Made by a program: the position numbers and the translations under genes
Notes under the pieces: generated by a model
Seen by the model: the letters and a program-made list of their open reading frames with translations, nothing else
What the model was told of the DNA's origin: nothing
Database searches by the model: none
Origin: Capitella teleta
Lineage: Eukaryota; Annelida; Polychaeta; Capitellidae
DNA length: 64,000 bases
Assembly (NCBI GenBank): GCA_000328365.1
Contig: KB291798.1
Coordinates: 317,695 to 381,694 of the forward strand
Direction: 5' to 3'
Shown here: positions 1 to 11,883 of the stretch, piece by piece
Layout of the letters: the number at the start of each line of letters is the position of its first letter
Position numbering within the stretch: the stretch's first letter is position 1

Positions 1-397
1 ATCACATACTACAGCCAACAGCGAGACCCAGGGGTCCATGGTGTGATGGACCTCGCCCGATTTATCTGTGCTAATTTTGATCATTGAATTGATGTCACTG
101 TGACTGTCTGTGTTGAATGTGACTGTCACACAGTCATTTTTGCTATATATATATGTTTATTCGTTCCTCATCGAACATCACAATAATTCAATATAATAAC
201 AATAATTCAGTGAATATAATAACAATAACAACAATAATTCAGTGAGAGAAAAAGTATATAAGTATATTTGCGGTCACGATCGACCGTGAAAATTAGATTC
301 CTGAGAAATCCTTCTGGGTGATCTTATAATGTGACCCTACCCTTGACCGTGAATAATTGGTGCTGTGAATAATGGCCCGAGCCATATATAAAACCTT

Positions 398-584
398 GAA
401 ATTTACAGATAAAACCGTGAATTTTGCAGTTTGCGGAAATTTCCTGTTTTACAGTATGATACTGTAAAACNNNNNNNNNNNNNNNNNNNNNNNNNNNNNN
501 NNNNNNNNNNNNNNNNNNNNCCCAAACTGCAAATTTCACGGTTTTATCTGTAGGCCTTGCATATTGAGTATGCAAGGCCTACAG
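398..584. repeat. Nested inverted (fold-back) repeat around an assembly gap
   Basis: The stretch around 405-434 reads as the reverse complement of about 522-552, flanking the run of N at 471-520. A second, perfect 16-bp inverted repeat lies at 548-563 and 569-584 with a 5-nt loop. The motif TTTTATCTGTA recurs as a direct repeat after it. This looks like a palindromic non-autonomous DNA element. The hairpins may explain why the assembly failed here. Confidence 0.7.
471..520. other. Assembly gap (50 N)
   Basis: A run of 50 undetermined bases inside a fold-back repeat. The round length suggests a gap of unknown true size. Confidence 0.95.
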
Positions 585-947
585 GTTTTATCTGTAAACT
601 GTAATTAAATTCGTGGTAACTGTAAAGCGGATGCAAATTTCTGCTGTCAACATAAAACTGCTGATAGTGTGAATAAATCAGGTCTGTGCTCCAAGAAAAT
701 TTGAACTCCCCATTGATTCATTAAATACTATATAGTAAGGATTTACTCAGTTTATTAAGTGAAACTTCATTTTGGTTGCTAAAGTTTTCAATCTGAGTCA
801 GACATTTGGAGAATCGGACTGATGAATCCACTTAGAATAGTGACTGGTCTATCTGCCCTCATACATCGTGTCGGATAATAAAGGGAGACGGATCGACACT
901 AAAGCTCATTTTTATGAGGGATGACTGTACTTTTTTCTTCACTTTAG

Positions 948-3900
948 GGAAGGCAATGACCCAGATGACATTGGCCAGATCACGTACAAGGAACTGCTGT
1001 CCCAAGTCTGCAAGTTTGCCAATGTGCTCAAAAGCAAAGGTCTGTTGTGCTTTGCATTGAATCATCTCAGGAAAGTGAAATGTTTTATTCTACAGGGTTG
1101 AAGAAAGGTGACCGAGTGGCCATCTACATGCCCATGATTGTGGAGATTGTGACTGCTATGCTGGCGTGTGCTCGCTTGGGATTAGTGCATTCTATTGTGG
1201 TGAGTCACCATGGTCAAGTCAATGACCACCATTGTATATGCGCCACAGCGCCAGTCGTTATTATATATGATTGTGGCCTGCCTACTTTGCTACTGAAAGT
1301 TTTTTACAACTGTCCTAAAAATATGGTATCCTAGGGAGGTGAAATTATCCTAGGGAGGTTGCGTTATCTATTGCACAATTTAAGGCGTTGGAGCTGTAAA
1401 ACCATGATTATATTTTCATTATTTTGTGGACTTTTGCATCTGTGCTGGTGTCCTCATACAAGTTTGCATAAATTTCTTCCTGCCAAGTTGAAAGAATTGG
1501 CACATACTGTTCAATTTGGGTTTTCACCTCTCACTGACACAAATCATGAATGTGAATGAAGCACTGTGGAGCACTTCTCATCTCCTCCCACTCTGTTTTC
1601 AAAATCTATCAATCTAATCAGATGATTTTGCTGGGATAATATTCTCCATATAGATCCGCAAGAATGTTGATGAATCACTATCATCACCTAAGTGCTTGCT
1701 TAATATGTGAGTTTCATTTATCTTCAAAGTTCAAATACTTGGAATACTTCCTCTTTGCATCAACGAGTGGCCCATTTACCAATGCTGATGTAACATTTAC
1801 CTGTATTATTCATCATTTGACGGAGACATGCTCAATTCCACGTTTCCTCCTTGAACAAGCAATCAATAGATCACGATTTTGTCATTCAGTCATTGTTCAC
1901 AGTCAGGATAATTGATTGCCCCATAATTGATAAAATCCCATTGTGTCGTGCGATGCAAAGTGAGCATCCACTCTGATATCTTTGCGACCATTGTCACTGT
2001 ACAGTTAGACCTTGTTGATTCAAACTTAGTGGGCAACTACAGTGTGCATGACAAATTCGAATCTCAGAATACATTCAGACTTAATTCTGACCTCTGAGAT
2101 ATTCTTTTGGTTTCAAAGTTTACCTGATCGGTTGCAAAAAATTGTTTTGGTAAGTACTTGATTTTGCGCGGTGTGAGTATAATTGGTCTATATTATTGTT
2201 ACAACATGAAGATATTCCTTCCTTATTGAGTGCTCTTATCTTTCTATGGCTTTTTCAAGTTTATGTATAGATGGATCCTATTCCTCATGACTCTGATCAC
2301 TTCACATCATCATTTGGTGTTTAAATGGCAGTATAATTAATGCATGATGTCTTTGATTAATTGTTGTAAAGTATCAAACAGCCTACTTATGCATGATCAA
2401 AATAAAGTAAATTGGGGTTGATGAGGTATAAATTTAACCTTTAAATAATCAATCATTGAATCAATTTATTTTTCTCTTCATGTTAATGCACATATACTGA
2501 CATCACTGACATATACTGTACTGTACATAATACTTATACTATATGTGCTGATAAGTATACTTCTATTAAATACAAAATTGGAATACTTTTGTGCGTACGT
2601 TATGTACTTATTTCTAGGTGCATGTTGAGTGTCAATTGTGTTTACATGATCAAATTCATTCATCAATTTTGAAGTAAAAATTGATTTTCTGACTAAGGTA
2701 TTATTGATTTAAAATCTGAAGTGTTAAGGTTTTACCAGTTATAACTCTTTGTGTCTGGAAGTTTTACAATTGATAGGAGTCTCCTGCATGGGATGTTGCG
2801 TCACTGTTTTATCTTTCCTGCAGGCCGGTTCTAGATAAGAATATAGAAAACGAAATCATTGTGTCACACCACCACCACTGGCATCAGCTGATGTTTCCTT
2901 TACAACCTTGACCTGGCCTTATTCTCTCAATGTCAACAGCACTTGTGTCTGTGCAGAATTAAAGCCCTGAATTTTTACCATGACGTCTGTGAAGTGGCAG
3001 CTACCCATTAAAGATTAACGTCATTCATCTAAGGCTTTCATGACCTGATAGCAAAATCCCACCTTTGAAATATATACGGGTCATTTAAATGGTTATATGA
3101 AAATTGGTGAGACAATTCCGCTTGCAAGTGGAATCTATTGCATGTATTGATAAGCGGAGAATGATCTCTTGTGGAATTAAGTATCTCCTCTTTTAACAAT
3201 TTCTCTTTGTCTTTCGCCCTTTTGCAGTTTGCCGGTTTCTCAATGTGCTCCCTGGCTGATCGCATGATTGCGGGCAACATGCAGATGCTGATCATTGGAG
3301 GTGCCTCCTCGTAATCCCCTTTCCCTGTCTCCCTTCCCGCAGAGGTCCTCCTGTTCTTCAGTTTCTTCGGTTGCTTCATTAGTTGTTTTGAGACTTAAAT
3401 CTCTTATTTTTGGTTCAAAATTTGAGTTATTCTCAACTGAAATTCTGCTGATATGTGGTTTCAGTTGATCCAGTGTTGATTTTTCACTGAAATGAAATTT
3501 TGACTTTGTTAAAGTAAAAATAATTGGATCTGTTTACCATTTATGTTTACTCATTATTTATCCCTAATTATGCACAAATGATTTATCAATGAAAAGCAGC
3601 AGTGCTACACATGCTGCAGTTGATGCATTGTGTGCCATTTATTCAATATATCGTGACAACCATACAATTGTGCCTTCAATGGCATATATAATATTGCAGT
3701 ACAAAGACAGCTTGGTTTACGCATTGGCATTTTACCAAATTTAGTAGTCTGAGCATTAACAATTTGAAAATCTAAAACTGTTAATGTTTAGTATGTTTTT
3801 TATTTCTATGCTTTTTTAACTTCTGTTTTGGCCAAACATGTTAACATGTTATCGCTGGGGGGAGGGGGGGGGGTAGCTTACGGCTTCCCCCATGAACATA

Positions 3901-6668
3901 AATTCTTGTCAGTTCAGCTCTGCTTGAGCTTTTTTTCATTTATTTGTAGCATTAAAATCCATTAACCCTTGAAAGAGGAATGCAGAGATGCAGGATATGG
4001 TTTCTTTCATTGGTTTTGCTTTGCCTTCTGCCTTTTTGGTGGATTGCCAAAGAGATATTCAATGTTAGATTTTTTTTTCAAGACTCTTGCATGAGTATAT
4101 ATAATATATGTAGACACAATTTGCTAGTTTTATTTTCTTGTCAATAATAAATATATAACTAAATTAGTCTGTGTATATATATCTTAATTTGAATCTATTT
4201 TTTTGTTTGTTTCACTTTTGCTTTAGTTTGGTGGTTTTTCGTCAAATTCGTTAGCTGAACGGTTGTTAGATGGCAAGTGTGCTGCTGTCTTAGCTGCAGG
4301 TGAGATCCCTGATTTCTAATTAAATTAATTGATAAATCAATCAGTCAATTTCCTTAGTAATTTTTAGATGGTTTTGCTCTCTGTAAAACAGCAAAATTGT
4401 GCTTTACAGATTTGTAGTCCAGATCGATTAGAATTGCAATCTAGGCCAATGTAAATGATTTTCATGATTGTATCGAAATTTTCCTGTATGCAGAGTTTTG
4501 CCGTTTTACTAAGTATTATCATATTTATGTTTTTGTTTGAATCTTGCTAATAATTTAATGTTGTTTCAAACAGTTAATGTCAATCAATTGCTCCTTTAAT
4601 TTCACAATTGACGATCTCGTTTGTGCAGATGGCGCGTGGCGAGGTGAGAAGTTGCTGAACCTGAAGAGCATAGCAGATGGCGCCCTCCACATCTGCGAAG
4701 AACAGTGAGATAAATTCCTCCTTTTTCTTGTGTTTATTTTCAACAACTCTGATTGACACCCAGAGCAATCAGTCACATAGTGTCTGAATTAAATTTGTAT
4801 TCCCATGACAAGATTTCCTGCTAACCTCCAGGGGTCACGAGATCAAAGTGTGCATTGTGGTACGTCACTTGACGCCCTCAGAGGAAGCAGTCACCCATGA
4901 CGGAGCTGTTGACTTCAACGAGGACGAGTTGTACCCAGTTGCCAAGCGTCCATACGGCAAACTCAAGGTGAGACTGAGATGCCTGCGTGACTGGCGTTAA
5001 ACTTGTTTCTTTGCAGCTTCATTGGCGTGATGGTCGTGATTGCTGGTGGCATGATGAGATGGAAAAAGCGTCAGATGATTGTGAACCGGAGTGGATGAAT
5101 GCTGAGGACCCGCTCTTCATGCTGTACACCAGGTCAGTACTGCTGATGACGGTTTTCAAGATGGTTCTTGTGGTTACCATGGTTACAGTGGCTCAACTGG
5201 CAAGCCAAAGGGCGTTCTGCACACGTGCGGTGGATACATGTTGTACGCAGCAAGCACCACCAAGTTTGATTTTGATCTCAAACCTGATGACATTTACTGG
5301 TGCACCGCCGATGTTGGCTGGATCACGGGACATACCTATGTCTGCTATGGGCCTCTGGCAAACGGAGTCTCCAGCGTCATTGTACGTCACTCTCTGTTCT
5401 TTTACCAGCTCTTGTTTTATGGTGTTTATTCATCAGTTTGAAGGAACTCCCTTCTACCCTGATCCTGGCCGTTTTTGGGCGGTTGTTGACAAGTACAAGG
5501 TCTCCAAGTTCTACACAGCACCCACTGCCATCCGATCTCTCATGAAGTTTGGCGATAGCTACGTTACCAAGTTTGTACCTCGTGTGTGTTTTCAGTTGTT
5601 ATATTGACCCTAAATCACTCAGATATAGTCGTGAATCTCTTAAAGTCCTGGGCACCGTCGGTGAACCCATCAACCCAGAAGCCTGGCTTTGGTACCACAG
5701 AGTCATTGGCAATGGGAAATGCGCCATTGTTGATACTTTCTGGCAAACGGAAACCGTGAGTGTGATGTTTGTGTGACTTGACTGTTAAGCAAGGTTTGAT
5801 TTGCAGGGAGGTCACGCCATTACTTCCCTCCCTGGCGCCACTCCAACCAAGCCAGGATCTGCTGTGGGTTCTCATGTGGCTCTCACTTCATTGGTCGTTC
5901 ACTTTCATCTTCTTTGCAGACTTTCCCTTTCTTCGGCATTTCTCCTTTTTTGCTGACGGAAGAAGGCAAAGTGATCGAAGGGGAGGGTGAGGGGTACTTG
6001 GTGTTCAACCAACCGTGGCCGGGTATCATGCGGACCGTATATGGCAACCACGAGAGATTTGAAACAACGTACTTCAAGAAATTTCCCGGTTACTACTGCA
6101 CTGGAGATGGTGAGGTCAAGGCTCAAATGACGTCACAATACTCATGAAATGTTCCTCTCGCAAAGGTGCCAAGAGAGACAAGGACGGATATCTGTGGATC
6201 ACAGGACGCATTGATGATATGATGAACATGAGCGGACATTTGATCAGCACAGCAGAAGTAGAGTCAGTGCTCATTGAAAACCCGTGCGTGGCTGAGACAG
6301 CGGTCGTGGCGCGACCTCATGATGTGAAGGGGGAGTGTCTCTATTGCTTCATCACGCTTAGAGAGAACAAAGAGTTCACCAAGGATTTGATCTCTGAGTT
6401 GCGAACGGCAGGTTGGATTTCGGCACCCTCTCCTTGCTGCCTTTATTTATAATCTCTTCCGTTTGCAGTGAGGAAGAGGATTGGTCCGTTTGCTCAACCG
6501 GATTTTGTTCAAGAGGCCCCTGGTTTGCCAAAAACACGATCGGGAAAGATCATGCGACGTGTTTTGCGCAAGATTGCAGTTGGAGATCGCGAATTGGGGG
6601 ACGTTTCGACCATGGCTGACGAGTCAGTCATTGACTTGCTGTTTAAGCTCAGACCTGAGAATGCTTAG
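948..6668 (+). CDS. ACSS2: Acetyl-coenzyme A synthetase, ACSS2 type (5' partial)
   Basis: This enzyme turns acetate, ATP and CoA into acetyl-CoA, normally in cytosol and nucleus. Thirteen exons join without a frame break: 948-1039, 1096-1199, one of 3228-3300 or 4227-4299, 4629-4704, 4832-4967, 5017-5132, 5189-5381, 5437-5570, 5623-5755, 5807-5863, 5920-6109, 6166-6411 and 6469-6668. They give 582 residues plus stop; human ACSS2 has about 700, so roughly the first 120 are missing. Visible motifs are [10 protein letters not shown], the ATP-binding SGSTGKPKG (split by the 5133-5188 intron), [36 protein letters not shown] and the C-terminal [13 protein letters not shown] with the catalytic lysine. 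Most introns are 50-130 bp; those around the duplicated exon are 2.0 kb, 0.93 kb and 0.33 kb. The family call is firm. ACSS2 rather than mitochondrial ACSS1 rests on remembered similarity. Confidence 0.95.
3228..3300 (+). other. ACSS2: ACSS2 alternative exon, version A
   Basis: A 73-nt exon between a pyrimidine-rich acceptor (tttgcag) and a GT donor at 3301. It encodes [12 protein letters not shown] followed by [12 protein letters not shown]. It starts in phase 0 and ends in phase 1, exactly like version B at 4227-4299. Either can join exon 1096-1199 to exon 4629-4704 in frame, giving GDGAWRGEK. Including both would shift the frame. Confidence 0.85.
4227..4299 (+). other. ACSS2: ACSS2 alternative exon, version B
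   Basis: A 73-nt exon between acceptor ctttag and a GT donor at 4300. It encodes [12 protein letters not shown] followed by [12 protein letters not shown]. This is closer to the usual acetyl-CoA synthetase sequence (FGGFS...L.DRI.D..C) than version A. It matches version A at 9 of 24 residues with the same length and phases. It joins the next exon as ADGAWRGEK. Confidence 0.9.
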
Positions 6669-7570
6669 AAATACTTCACATTCCAGACACGCAAGCAGTT
6701 CTTATGTATCTATTTATTATTTGGGCATAGTTATCTATTGAGGGATCTACATACTTAGCATGTTGCGGTAGAGTTTAATCTATATTTTGGTGTCGTGTTC
6801 TCAGTGTTAGAGAAGTCTTCACAATTTGATATGACAACTAAATCGCAATGTGTGCCAAAAATCTACCATGACGAACTTGATGATTCTTTAGCAGGGTTTT
6901 ATTGCATTCTCCATTTTGTGGAGTGTTTTTTTTTTCTCTCTTAAAGATAATATGCTCAATTCTTGTCTTGATGACAAAATCAGTCTATGCTATCCGTTGG
7001 ATGCCAAACAAATTTGAAACCTCAAGTGCTTTTCCTCCGCGATCTATCTTTCTTGTTTTTTGTTATCTCAGATATTTCCATCGATGGTTAAAATTAATAC
7101 TTTACACACAAACTTGACATTTCTTTGAAGATTAATGTTCAATTATCCCAGTCTAAAAAAAAATGCATGATTCTATGTTGGGTTTCGTCTTGGTAATTAG
7201 TGTCTGTAGAGAAGTGAGCTATCAACTGTTTCACATTTTCAGCGTTTTACCGATTGTATTCAATTTAGACTTTAGCACAATTTCTGGTGCTCAATGAAGG
7301 TACTTTAATTTCTGCCATTCCTTTCACACTTCTTCAATGACCATTCCTGCCTCTTGTGAAAGATGATGCAATAAACCTTAGAGTAGTCCTCCGCTTCTAC
7401 TCAGATAGAAACCTTGTCATATTCATTTCTTGTTGGTAAATTAATTCATTTCCATTGAAATTTATGTATATATTATTTGCGATCAAAATGGCATAAGTTG
7501 CAGACAACAGGAATAATCATAACGTACAAAGTTGAACATAACGATTAAAAACACAATTATCATAACGCAC
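6669..7570. other. 3' untranslated and intergenic region between ACSS2 and MOS
   Basis: ACSS2 and MOS converge here. The stretch is AT-rich without a convincing exon. It should hold the ACSS2 3' UTR, ending near the AATAAA at 7370, and the short 3' UTR of MOS. Confidence 0.6.
7370..7375 (+). promoter_or_regulatory. Polyadenylation signal AATAAA, probably for ACSS2
   Basis: A canonical AATAAA lies 702 bp after the ACSS2 stop codon on the same strand, before the convergent MOS gene. Its use is inferred from position. Confidence 0.5.
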
Positions 7571-8887
7571 TCAGCCCGGCGCGGTTCTCTTCGAATGGCG
7601 ATTCTGGCGCATGCTTTTGAATCTGTTGATTAATTCATCAGCTGAGGGTCGCATGCTGCGTACACTCGCCCAGCATTGTTCGAAACAGTCCTTGTACGCT
7701 TTCTCTACTTCGTCAATCGGATCAAACTTTGCTGGCAGTGACGGTCGCATGTTCTGAGAAACCACGCCGAAGATCACCACGTGGGCGTTTTCTCCAAAGA
7801 ACGGCGTTTCGCAGGTGAGCATCTGCCAGAGGGTCACTCCGAAGGAGTAGATGTCGGCCTTGGCGCACGGTGCCTCGCCCCGGAGCAGCTCGGGGGCTCG
7901 GTAGGCCACGGTGCCGGTCAGGTAGGAGCGGCAAGTCGGGCTGGTTTGCCCCTCGTCGGCATGCGACAGCACCTGACAACACCCGAAATCAGCTAAACGA
8001 CAAACGTCTCCTGATCCGATGATGATATTGCCAGGTTTCACGTCGAGGTGCACGAACTTCTGACCGTGGATGTAGTTCAGCGCTTGGCTGATATCCAGGC
8101 TGTACGCCAATCGCTTCCCCTGAGGAATCGAGCCTTCGCTCTGGTTAATTAATTGTTGGAGGTTCATATGACCTGCGTACTCCATGATGATGTAAGACTG
8201 GTCGAAGAGGTTCTCGCTGAAGGACGCAAGGACGCTGACCACGTTTGGGTGACTCAGGTGCTGCGTGTTGCTCTCCGCTTGGAAGCTCTGTGCTCTGGCT
8301 TTGATGTTGCGTTGGTTGGAGTGGAATTTCTTCACCGCGATCTGTTTGCCGCAGAAGGTTCCCTTGTACACCGAACCGAAGCCTCCACTGCCCAGTAAAC
8401 CGGTCAGCGTGATCCTGCGCGGGTCCGGTTGCAATCGCTGGAAGGACTCTCGGGTGACCGGCGTTTGCGAGCGTGTGCTTTGGAAGGGACTGAGGATCCT
8501 CTGCCTCTCAAGGGGTGATGGCATCATAGGAATATTGGGCGTGCCGATGGAGACAATCGGGGAGTTCCGATCCAAGCTACAACAAAATGGCGACTTGTTC
8601 CGTAAATCGCGTAGGGATGGCGTTTGCACTGACGCTGCAAGTGTGGCGTCGACCAGGTGGCTGAACGGTTTTATGTCTGTGCATGGAGACTGTATGGCGT
8701 CTGATGCCTGCAGCGTCGACAGACGTCGTATCCCAGTGATGTCCATGGAATTCTTCCTCTGCAAAACCGAGTGTACGGGTGTAGTGACGTCATCACCAGC
8801 GGGTGTGGTCATAAGTATCGCAGAATTCCTCCTTCCCTGGGCACTGTAGGCAGAGCAGTCAAAACTTTGAGATTGAAACAACTTCAT
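7571..8887 (-). CDS. MOS: Mos serine/threonine protein kinase
   Basis: Mos is the MAP kinase kinase kinase that drives MEK/ERK signalling in maturing oocytes and supports meiotic arrest. A single 438-residue reading frame without introns fits the family. The first 155 residues are an extension rich in Ser-Pro and Thr-Pro pairs, possible CDK or MAPK sites. The kinase domain follows: glycine loop GSGGFG (166-171), lysine in IAVKK (186), the Mos-style HLDVKPGN (280-287) in place of HRD, DFG (300-302), APELLRGE (331-338) and ADIYSFGVTLWQM. HLD, the DFGC motif and ADIYSF are shared with vertebrate Mos, which separates it from other MAP3Ks and from tyrosine-kinase-like families. No key catalytic residue is missing, so it looks active. 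The start at 8887 is the first ATG in frame. Confidence 0.93.
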   Translation of the reverse strand: MKLFQSQSFDCSAYSAQGRRNSAILMTTPAGDDVTTPVHSVLQRKNSMDITGIRRLSTLQASDAIQSPCTDIKPFSHLVDATLAASVQTPSLRDLRNKSPFCCSLDRNSPIVSIGTPNIPMMPSPLERQRILSPFQSTRSQTPVTRESFQRLQPDPRRITLTGLLGSGGFGSVYKGTFCGKQIAVKKFHSNQRNIKARAQSFQAESNTQHLSHPNVVSVLASFSENLFDQSYIIMEYAGHMNLQQLINQSEGSIPQGKRLAYSLDISQALNYIHGQKFVHLDVKPGNIIIGSGDVCRLADFGCCQVLSHADEGQTSPTCRSYLTGTVAYRAPELLRGEAPCAKADIYSFGVTLWQMLTCETPFFGENAHVVIFGVVSQNMRPSLPAKFDPIDEVEKAYKDCFEQCWASVRSMRPSADELINRFKSMRQNRHSKRTAPG

Positions 8888-11164
8888 GGTTGCAGTTCAA
8901 TCGACAACGATGCGTCTAAGACATGTCCCACAATTTAACGGTATCCAAACGAGACACAAAATAAATCTACAGTCCAGACCATTGTTTAACTCGAGTTAAT
9001 CGTGATATTGACCACCTCTCAATGAGCACATTCCACATAAGCGCATTATTTGTCAATGATACATCTAGGAACATGTTGTGATTAGAAAGAGATGCACACG
9101 TATAGTACATGTATATATTATGTACTCACTTCCAAAGTAAAATATATAATTTTGTATTAGTATCTTTGGCAAATGACCGATTTCCCACTACTAGTATTTG
9201 CCATTTCAGGAAACTGGGATAAAAAAAAAAAAAAAAAAAAAAATTCTCCCAACTCGGTCAAACGTAACCTGACTATCTATCGGACATTTGAATGGTTCAA
9301 CTTGTACATTTATGTGCATTCGTTAAGAACAAAGACCTTAATTACATTACTTTATGTAAGGTCTAGGTTTAGAAGTTCGGGAGCTTTTGCGTGTCAGTAA
9401 ACACGCGATATTTCATTCTCTCTCAAACCAATTGTGAGTGTGTGAGTTCTTCTTACGTCGAACCGTATGACATACTTATGTATATGAATACTGAATAGAC
9501 ATTGTGATACATATTATGCAACAGGGCTAATGCTGTGTCACACTCGGGATGGAATAGAAATGGTAGGAATATATAGCAGCATGACATGTTAGACTAACCA
9601 CCCCAAGTATTTATTTCTCTTATCGTTGTGTGATTTTTACACTGCGATCTGTTCTGTAACACTTTCTCAGAAATGCGTAGCACCAGTGACATGGAGTAGA
9701 TAGACTACTTTAGGACCATTCAGTGTAATTATAAGAGAGTACACGTATCTTACTTACACTACAGGTACATGATTGTAATAGTTTACTAAGGTTAATTAGA
9801 TTATTGAAAGCTTGCAACTGTATTCTCTCTAAAATTATCTTTCACCAAACAGTGTTTAATCGATCACCAATCCAGCGTTAAAGACTATTATTAAGTTAAA
9901 CACATCATAACAATTCAATTGCTGGTTGACGAAAACCTCGTTAATTAGTTAACACGCTGAGAGTGCGAATCGCCAACAAACTGTCAAACTTCGTGTCAGT
10001 CTCCGAGTTAAGTGCTAGTCTCCGGACGTGTTCACAACTCCTCCACGTCCCTCGCAATCACGAATGGAGGTGACACGGAGTCTTAGACGTGCTCTTTTGC
10101 GCCTTTAAAGACTGCCCACTGGTCAGATCATAGCACACGTACGGCAAATCTCTGAGCTTGGAGCTCGTCGACATAATTATTACAGCCACCCCGCAAGATA
10201 ATTATACTCACCATTCTTCGACCTACTTACTAACTACTATACCGTTTTACGGAAATGTAAGAAATTTTACTTTATGTTATTATTCATATTCAGTACACCT
10301 TTTGCCTTCCTATAATCACAGAGGGGAAAAAATAATAACAATAATTATTAATATTTTTCCTCTCGCAAATGATTTTCGTTTGAATTACTGCATGCAGTAG
10401 TTTCCTATTGTTCCTGTAGTACACACGGAATACGCTTTGTTCTTAAAATGGTTAATGTCTCCTCGGCCATTCACATTTTTAAATTTATTCGCGTACATGT
10501 ACATGTATATATAAGCGTGCTTTCATTACAATTCACCTTATTAGAGTGGCATCATTAAAACTTGAATAACCGAGGGCAGGGGTACGACATTATTTCCTTA
10601 GTGGTGTGCAATTGATAAATCAATCATAGGGACATGGGAATGTCTAGACATTGAATTATTATTTTGATATTTTTATGTAGCTATGTCACTCCTTTTGCCT
10701 GATGTCTCCGAAAAGAAAGAGAAAATTGAATCCGGAATCACATGACCTAATTACTCATATTAAGCGACCTTCTTCTTTTGAAAATTAGTCATGAGATGAA
10801 TCAATGCATACTAAAGCATATTGAGCAATTTATTCTGAATTGCATTCTTGTTTTTACGTTGCCCAATGCCTAGTACAGTCTACTGAATCGGAAGTTGAAA
10901 ACCATAGCATTCTGATCAGTGCTTCTGTTCCTGCTCCCCATAGGTGAGCGTTGAATAGGCCTAAATATTTGGGGTTTGCGTAACTCTAACTAAGAGACTG
11001 ACTAACTAATATAGTAAACTAGTTAACAGTTCAAACTGGATTCACTGCAAATTAACTCCTTCACAACAAGAGTATCTCCCGAAATGTCACCACAAATATT
11101 TCTATCTTTTTTCCCCACCGATATTACTTGATTACTTAACAGCATTATATCTATTCTTTTATAG
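8888..11164. other. Intergenic region upstream of MOS
   Basis: AT-rich DNA with the presumed MOS promoter at its left edge, a poly-A tract near 9220-9241 and one copy of a dispersed repeat (9551-9715). A short frame near 10704 starting MSPKRKRK could be a coding exon, but I found no splice context that joins it to the exon at 11165. Confidence 0.5.
9551..9715 (+). repeat. Dispersed repeat, copy 1
   Basis: This segment shares a run of landmarks with two others at 21030-21185 and 33130-33310: AGGAATA..AGCATG, then TTTTTACACTGCGATCTGTT, then ACTTTCTC.GAAA and AGTAGATAGACTACTTT. The copies differ at many bases, so the family is old. I see no coding capacity. Confidence 0.65.
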
Positions 11165-11573
11165 GCCTTACTCGCCTCTTTGTCTAAAGATATTGCGGAA
11201 AAACAAGATCGCCCATCTGACTCCTAAAGAATTGCCATCTCCCAGGAGGCGACCGAGGAAGCGTCGATTTCGGCGAAAGCGCAGTCCCCTCATCAACGAC
11301 ATCACGCCACGCCAAGAACCATCCGACACAGGGCGCAGATCACCATCGAAGAACGCCACCCAGACTGAAAAGGAAGGCATAACCATGGCGACCGAAGATG
11401 CCGGTTGCTCTCTCGCTGCTTGCAGCCAACTTGGCCGTTGGTCTATGGCTGAATCGGCAGACGTTGATGCGTTCACGAGGCAGATCCAAGCCAGCGTCAT
11501 CATGGCCGAGGCCTCTAGTCTGGAAAAGAACAACATTAAACAGATCCACAGGCCATGCAAGCAGATCCTATGA
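11165..11573 (+). CDS. Hypothetical basic protein, 3'-terminal exon
   Basis: An open frame follows a strong acceptor (tctattcttttatag, AG at 11163-11164) and ends with TGA at 11571-11573. The base composition is richer in GC than its surroundings. The predicted tail has a very basic stretch (RRRPRKRRFRRKRSP) and then a mixed segment with MAESADVDAFTRQIQ and HRPCKQIL. I do not recognise a family. The basic part could act as a nuclear or nucleic-acid-binding segment, which is inference. No upstream exon is secure. An internal ATG at 11384 could start a shorter 63-residue product. It converges with GCKR, whose stop lies 311 bp downstream. Confidence 0.45.
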
Positions 11574-11883
11574 CAACACATTCATCTAACAAATTTGAGA
11601 GCCTTTTTGTGTGTTTTTCCTGTGGTCTGGGAACGCATATGCATGCATGCATGTACTAAACAGATTCACATGCAATAGATTAAAATTCTCAAACTAAAAT
11701 TTTGAGAGTTTTTGTTTTATTTGATTTGCAGTCGTTTAAGTCCAATGAGCTCATTCACATGGAAGATGCGTTGCACGAAATAGATAGCGCACTAAAGTAT
11801 TATAGGCGGCTAACAAACTCACTGCTATTGCCTATATAGGTAAAATACTAGGACATTTATATCCATGTCAAATACAAATCGAT

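Larger units (their letters stand above)
1..947. other. Gene-poor left edge, upstream of ACSS2 exons
   Basis: I see no convincing exon here. The acetyl-CoA synthetase gene that starts at 948 lacks its first roughly 120 residues. I could not find that part in this stretch, so its 5' exons lie left of the window or in the assembly gap at 471-520. The stretch is AT-rich and contains a nested fold-back repeat. Confidence 0.6.

Noticed and set aside
8153-8849. Plus-strand frames opposite the Mos kinase
   Set aside because: They are mirror frames of a clear kinase gene on the other strand.
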